Source of the DNA: Cristatella mucedo
Taxonomy: Eukaryota > Bryozoa > Phylactolaemata > Cristatellidae
Direction of reading: 5' to 3'
Length of the DNA: 64,000 nt
Assembly: GCA_009760855.2 (NCBI GenBank)
Contig: WPIO01000008.1
Location: 11,424,501 to 11,488,500, forward strand
This document shows positions 58,384 to 64,000 of this stretch, in pieces. The notes below the pieces were generated by a model that was given only the letters and a program-made list of their open reading frames with translations, had not been told where the DNA came from and searched no databases. A program made the position numbers and the translations under genes. Numbering within the stretch: the first letter of the stretch is position 1; each line of letters begins with the position of its first letter.

Positions 58384-59902
58384 CGAGTGGCATTTATGAC
58401 GCACGCACACCCGAGGTTCATACGACGTGGAACGTGGCATCGATCGATTTAGGCCGATGGGAGCCGACTCAGGCGAGTGCCATCGTGGAAGAAAGCTTTT
58501 CAAAGCCGCAGCGGTAAACGGTCCGCCGATCTAGATGAAGCTGGTGGAACCGTGTCACCGTGACGAGGGCCGTGGACGCTTCGCTCGAGGCGATGGCCAC
58601 CCTGATCACATGTCACTTTCATGAGGTCACTTAAGAGACGAGTTTGCTTTGCTGGGTGTGTTCGTGATTTAGAAGGAAGCTGCTTGTCAGCTATCTGTCT
58701 GCTGATTCGCACCTTGAAGCAACACCACCGCTTTGAGCACCATGCCGGCAAGTTACTTTGGACTCCCCGCGGTCATTTCGGATTGGCAATTACCCTAGTG
58801 CTGCTCCAGTATTGGCAGAACCTCGTCGGCTGCCTCGAGCTGAGTAGTGCGACTGGCTAAGTCTGATGCCTACAGCGGCGGCATGGGATGCGGCTTGCGC
58901 TTGCTGCATCTTAGGCTGCCGTCGTCATCAGTAGAGCCGCTGAACGTCTTGCCTGAGTGGAAGCAGATGGCTAACCCTTTTTCGAACCATATTTCCGAAG
59001 GCCATCTCAGTTTGCTGCGCGCCGTTTCTGCGTGATGCAGCTATTTTTTGCAGCCCACCTTGCTCGTTGTCGTAGAGATCACTGTCAGATCTTATGTGCT
59101 TAGTCACATCATGTGCGCTGACATTGCCTCAAAGTTGCACGCTGTTTTTCCCGGAAGCTGTGATGTGGCACGAGAGTCAAGCAAGCCATGCCGAGTCGAG
59201 CTGGTGCACCGCAAGGTGGTTGACTTCCGTTGGCAACCGTGCTGCTTGTTGGCCAGGCATCTGCATCGCAGCCGTGACCTCACGGGCTGCGACGTGTCGC
59301 TGTGAAAGTGTGCACACCCGTGCCTGGCACCAGCCTTCTGCTGCATGCAGGTGCATCTCCCTCTGGCCTGCTCCCCCACGTGGCTATCGGGAACTGCCCC
59401 CACTGTCATATTTTGTGTAATTCCCATGTGCTTGCTGTATAGGGAGCTGCCGTTTTGTAGCTATAATTTATTACTATATTACAGATCGCAATATCAGTAC
59501 TTAAAGCCTTATTTTGTCAGCAACCTGTAGTCAATTGCTCATACTCCTGTGACTGTGCCTGTCTGATTAAGGTGCCCTGATTTTCAGGGCTGTCACCAAT
59601 AACTGGATATTCTGGTCGTATAGCACTTCTGACATAAAACGTAATTTCGAACGAGGTGTAGCACCTCCGGAACTGAAGGCTTTACCACAAGCGAAACAAA
59701 TGTAAGTGCTAGACCTTATTTACTCTGGATTTTGGTGGAACTTGCCCCTCGAAATATGGCTAGCAAGTCATAGGAGCAGACCCGATGTACTCTAAGGTGC
59801 CGGTGATAGCAGAACGCAAGAGCTATCATCGTTGCCCATACCTCAATGATAATAATGTACTTGATGTGATTATAGGTTGATGTGCTTTGTGCCTATATAT
59901 TT
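58384..59902. other. Non-coding stretch
   Basis: No gene, RNA or transposon was recognised. Confidence 0.4.
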
Positions 59903-61334
59903 AGTGGCAGAGCCAGGATTTTGAGGTGGGGCAAGCCCTGCCGACAATGATAAACAGGTGGAAATCGAAAATCTTGTATTCGACACGCGAGCAACGGCTG
60001 CACGGCGATTGAAAGTTTGTGCTGATCTTATCATTCATCAGCGTCATTGCCGTTTTCTTAATATAGTCCAAAAACATCTTTGTTCGAAGGTGAGTCTTGT
60101 TAAGTTTAATTCTTCTGACCGCACGTTCAGCGTTAGCGATTGACAGTAGCAGTATCAGGATTGAGTGACCACAGCTTGTACAGTTGGTCATAGCCGGCCT
60201 CGACTGGACCCTGCAAATGTGACTGCAAGATCAGGAAGTGTCCAGATGTTCTTCTGTGCCGAATCCAATTCTCAATGTAAGTTTGTGAGGCTGCTGTCTC
60301 AAGAGGATTGTTTGTATCGCGAGGAATAAAGCTGGTGGTGGCTGCTTCTGCTGTCATTCCATGACAGCTTCTATGTGCTCCCGGCTGATTCCCAGACCGA
60401 GACATCCCACAGATGGACTTTCTAACGCTGACCAGATGACGGTACGAGGTGGCGTCCGACTAGGTGAAACCGCGAAAGTGTCTGTCCCTCGGTGCTCTGC
60501 TGAGAGGCTGAAATGGGGCTCTTTTGTGTAGTTAAAGTACACGAGCGGTCATAACATGGAGCCGAAAATCGGCAGCCACATGTGCCTATTAGTAGCGAGT
60601 CACAAGCCCTCGCAAGCACTTCATGCATCTCGATCAGGCCCGACTAGTTAAAGCAGAACAAGCCCCCGAAATCCCAGTTCGACCCTTCTGTGAGCCGGCA
60701 ATCTGCAAGCGATGGTCCCGACCCAGAAGGCTGACCGGCACAGCACAACAGATACTGCACAGTAGCCACTGGAACACAGCTGTGAGGTCAAACACTTGGC
60801 TTTTCTTCGCTGTGGATTTAGTCTCTCGTTTTAGCTACTGAGGCTGCAGCCCCAAACTCTCCAAGGAGGCCTACGTGTATTCCCAGTCCCGTTGCAACTT
60901 GCGAACTCACACGTGGTTGTTATTCTCTCGGACCCAATTATTGGTGACCATTCTTAGGATCATATATCTAGTTAATTCGCATTAAATCCTCATATGTTGG
61001 CGTTCTTACGCTTGCCTACCAGCTTAGTATCTCCCTTAATATAGCATATTCATTGGCCTGCTTCCCAGAACTGTCTTCCCAGTCTGTCCGTTTGGTCGCA
61101 TCTAGCTCCAGGTTTTTATTGTCTCGAGTAGATCTCCCTGTAGGATTAGCCCCGTCGCTTGCTTCGACTTCACTGACGGATCTCAGCAGATCTTCCTGGC
61201 TCCCCAGGTTGCTCAGGGCGCCTTAGTTAAAACTCACTGAGCATATCGCTATCTTTGCTACCCCGTACAGCTGCTCCTGTGCACACTATGGGGGGTGGGG
61301 CAGCTGTCCCCTGCCCCCCTGGCTCAGACACGGT
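59903..61334 (-). mobile_element. Probable hAT-superfamily relic
   Basis: The minus strand at about 60,080-60,150 encodes LLLSIANAERAVRRIKLNKT followed by HLRTKM, resembling the hAT C-terminal dimerisation block (typical pattern: small-x-x-x-ER-F-S-x-x-K-x-I-K-T-x-L-R). The left end reads AGTGGCAGAGCCAGGATTTT. The right end (GGGGGGC side) complements to GTGTCTGAGCCAGG, so the ends share GAGCCAGG. ATATATTT before the left end and GTATATTT after the right end agree at 7 of 8 bases, as an 8-bp hAT duplication would. The rest of the transposase is unreadable. Confidence 0.5.
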
Positions 61335-61875
61335 GTATATTTCTTGGCGTGAGGCTGCATCTGTCCACGAACGAGGCATGACAACTTACTAATCACTTCA
61401 GATCTTCTTTTCATAATATCTAAGCCATAGGTTTTAAGACAAGCGGTTCCTATTGGAAATAACTCAGAAAATTGTTAGTACTCTCTAGCAACTGTCATAG
61501 CCTGGCTGATTTACAGCACTCAAGTTCAACTACCTAGATAAATTAAGCCATTAAGCTTAGCCAGGACAATAAATGAAACCTGATCTTTCGTCACTCAAAA
61601 TGAGTTGAGTTGCTACCACTGTAATATTCGGTATTGGTCCTCATTCAGTAGATCAAGTTCTCGAGGACTAATTGATCACTTAAAGGCTTGTAACTAACTA
61701 TAATCTTTCTGACGGTGCAGCCGCATTTAGTGGATATCTGTACATTTCGGCCTCTAGTCTTAGTTTCCGGAAAAAAAATGTTGGTCGTGCACTCTCATCA
61801 GTAATACTGAAGTCGAAGCAATGCTGATCTCCTGAACAATTTTTTGTCAGTTTTTATAGACATGCCTAAAATTAC
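61335..61875. other. Non-coding stretch
   Basis: AT-rich; nothing recognised. Confidence 0.4.
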
Positions 61876-61877
61876 AG

Positions 61878-62404
61878 CTAATAATAATATTAATGCACTT
61901 GAAAAAGCGCCCTCAGAGAGCTCAATCTCTTTCTAGGTGCTTTACATTTGCTGCAAAGGGAAACGAGATTGAATGGTGAGTAATACCATGCTTGATAAAC
62001 AACATGAATAACATGGTTAGGGGTGACATGCACAGGGTCGGCAGGCAAATGCGGTTAGTGGCAGCATGCACAGTGTCAGCACGCATAAGAACATGAAGGA
62101 CGAATCGCAGGGACTTCAATCAGAAAATGACGAATCACAGGGACCCACTAAATGCTGTCCCGAATATGTGTATCTTCAAGTTTTTTTAAATGTGGTCAAG
62201 TCAGGGAATGTTCTAACGCAAGTGGGGAGTTAGTTCAAGGCTTTGGGAGCATACAAACTAAATGCACGGTCTCCAAAGGATTTGAGGTTTGTACGAGGTA
62301 TTGGTAAACTGTTGGATTCCGAAAAGCGGGTGGTACTATGCTTGGCCTGGTGGGGGAGTAGATCTGAGAGATAGTCTGGAGCCAAAGAATGAAGTGGCCT
62401 AAAA
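61878..62404 (-). mobile_element. LINE-X relic (copy E)
   Basis: TAATAATAATATTAATGCAC tail complement, the 3' hairpin with GCGCCC...AGAGAGCTCAATCTCT, then the same 3' region as copies A-D. It includes a partial internal duplication of ACGAATCRCAGGGAC at about 62098 and 62128. The reverse transcriptase is almost entirely missing. Confidence 0.8.
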
Positions 62405-64000
62405 TGGAGCTACTCCGGAATATATTTCTCGTGCTAGATAGACCGACTTTTTGGAAAGGATTTATCTGTTATCTTTACAGTCAGCACATGCATGAACACC
62501 GAAGTAGGGGCTACCGTCACCATTAACAATTAATTTGCTATTCGAAATTGTTCGAGCTAGTTGCTCCAGATACAGCACTTAATAGCTAGCAGTTTTGCCA
62601 CCGGGCATGGAGTCAAGTAATCGTATTTAACCTAACCTAATTGACATAGCATATCCCCTTATGTAGCTGCACAAATACAAAACACTACGCGGGTAGTTAT
62701 TATACTGGACAGTTTTCTTTAACGTACTCGAAGAGCTTGAGCGGCTCAGTGCGATCAGCTGACGGCCCAAAGCGGAAAAAGTAACATGCCCGTGCAGTAG
62801 GAGAACAGTTTAGGAGTTAAGTAGCAAATAAATTGCAGGATTGTCCAGAAAGGAAACTGATAGGGCTGGAAGAGGAGCCCAGTAAATATACGATTTATTC
62901 AATATCCAAGTTGTGGGTCGTGGATGCTCTGAAATTGTACCTCGCAGGTCATCGAACAGATTAAGCTACGAAACTTTTTTATCATTCTTCTTTGTTGGTG
63001 CAGTGCAAGAGCATGCTTATATCCATAAAACGAGATAAAGAAAAAGCTGGTTCGCTGAGTGAGCAAACTGAAACCAGCCGGTTGTTCGTTCAGAATCGAA
63101 CTTAAAAGAAAACAATGAGATTGTGGTGAACGGCTAGCTCCCTTTCCTTGATCGGAGTACAATAGCCCTCCGCACGAAATGTCGTCGGGCCGGGTAGCGC
63201 GACCGAGCAACAAGTCTCCTGGCTCTAACACCAAGAACTTTATTCAGAAACCACGCCGGCCACGCCCACTCTATGCACTCCAGACGGCTGCCCGTGTCGA
63301 AGAATGTAGCCCTTTGCCCCTTGGACTCCTTCGGCAGCACTAATATTCCATGCGTGCATTGTTTTTGCATTATTGAGCCAAGTTCCGTTCCGAACCTGCC
63401 CGACTGCTGTCGGCAGTTTGTGGTAGATGGATGGATGGATTTTGGGCCGGACTGCCGAGTCATTTGCTCAGAACCCTTGTCGGCCCCTCCAACGCTGGAG
63501 AGCCTGCAGCTGGTTAGGCAGTCTGAGCCCTCGTAGCCCTCGAGCCTTTGGTCTCCCAGGCTGCTGAGTCATTTCCCCCAACCCCACAAAGAGCAAAGTA
63601 TGTGCTACGCTATATGGTGGTTACATTAGTAAAACTCACTTGAGAAGAGGACAGTTGGCTAAAGAAGTAAGATACACTACATATATTTGGAAAAGCTTGG
63701 CAGTGAGAGTAGGTTGCATCGATGTGAAGGTTATGCTAGTACTATTGCTGCGTCAAAAGCTATGGGTTCGAGGCTGCTGCAATAGCTATGCTGCAACGGC
63801 TTCATTCGGTAGACCATTGCTTGCGTGAATATTTCTATGTTGATAATTCAATGGATTTATTCCAAGATATAAAAATGAATGATGCTTAAATAAAATTAGT
63901 GTGACAAGGAAGAAACACTGGAACAGAAGCAGGTGATCGAAATATTAGTGATGAACAAGTCGGTTGAAAAGTGGGTGCATGCTTAATGCTAGCAGCTGGA
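62405..64000. other. Non-coding stretch to the end of the window
   Basis: A weak LINE-Y 3' remnant may lie near 62,655-62,760. The frames at 63,134-63,536, on either strand, show no domain or splice support. Confidence 0.4.

Noticed and set aside
63134-63536. Overlapping frames of about 100 codons on both strands
   Set aside because: No domain, no splice sites of quality, and no codon pattern distinguishing them from chance.

Overview
The window is animal nuclear DNA: intron-rich genes with GT-AG splice sites, many non-LTR retrotransposon (LINE) and tRNA-derived SINE copies, an LTR retrotransposon, relics of Tc1/mariner and hAT DNA transposons, and long AG, TA and TG microsatellites. Two conserved animal genes were recognised by reading the translated exons against remembered family features; no database search was possible. 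The SAM domains of liprin-alpha are very conserved, but its coiled coil and acidic N-terminal insert diverge strongly from the vertebrate proteins. This suggests a divergent invertebrate, possibly an early-branching one; I cannot place the species.

Layout. Positions 1-2,700 are non-coding with a LINE relic. An Ala/Pro/Ser-rich exon of an unidentified gene lies at 2,784-3,448 (+). Positions 4,100-16,400 are a transposon stack: LINE relics, a solo LTR, and a 4.6-kb LTR retrotransposon inserted into a LINE relic and itself hit by a younger LINE. A TMEM183-like gene runs leftward in three exons (21,698 to 17,102). Positions 21,700-31,300 are mostly non-coding, with one possible first exon near 25,787-26,004.

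The main gene is a liprin-alpha (PPFIA/Syd-2) orthologue on the + strand. I trace 22 coding exons from 31,477 to 56,321. They join in a consistent reading frame to 1,269 codons: acidic N-terminus, long coiled coil, Ser-rich linker and three SAM domains. The last exon is uncertain. Its introns hold LINE, SINE and Tc1/mariner insertions and very long AG and TG repeats. Downstream (58-64 kb) are a probable hAT relic and another LINE relic.

Repeat families used below. LINE-X has reverse transcriptase of the L2/CR1 type, a 3' hairpin and a (TTA)n tail. LINE-Y is a second family with a different 3' hairpin and an ATTACA-type tail. SINE1 has a tRNA-like head joined to a LINE-X-like 3' tail. SINE2 has a tRNA-like head and a CTTTACTTTT tail. 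The shared SINE1/LINE-X hairpin, the nested insertions with readable target-site duplications, and an LTR element with near-identical LTRs but a broken gag-pol are the most interesting observations.
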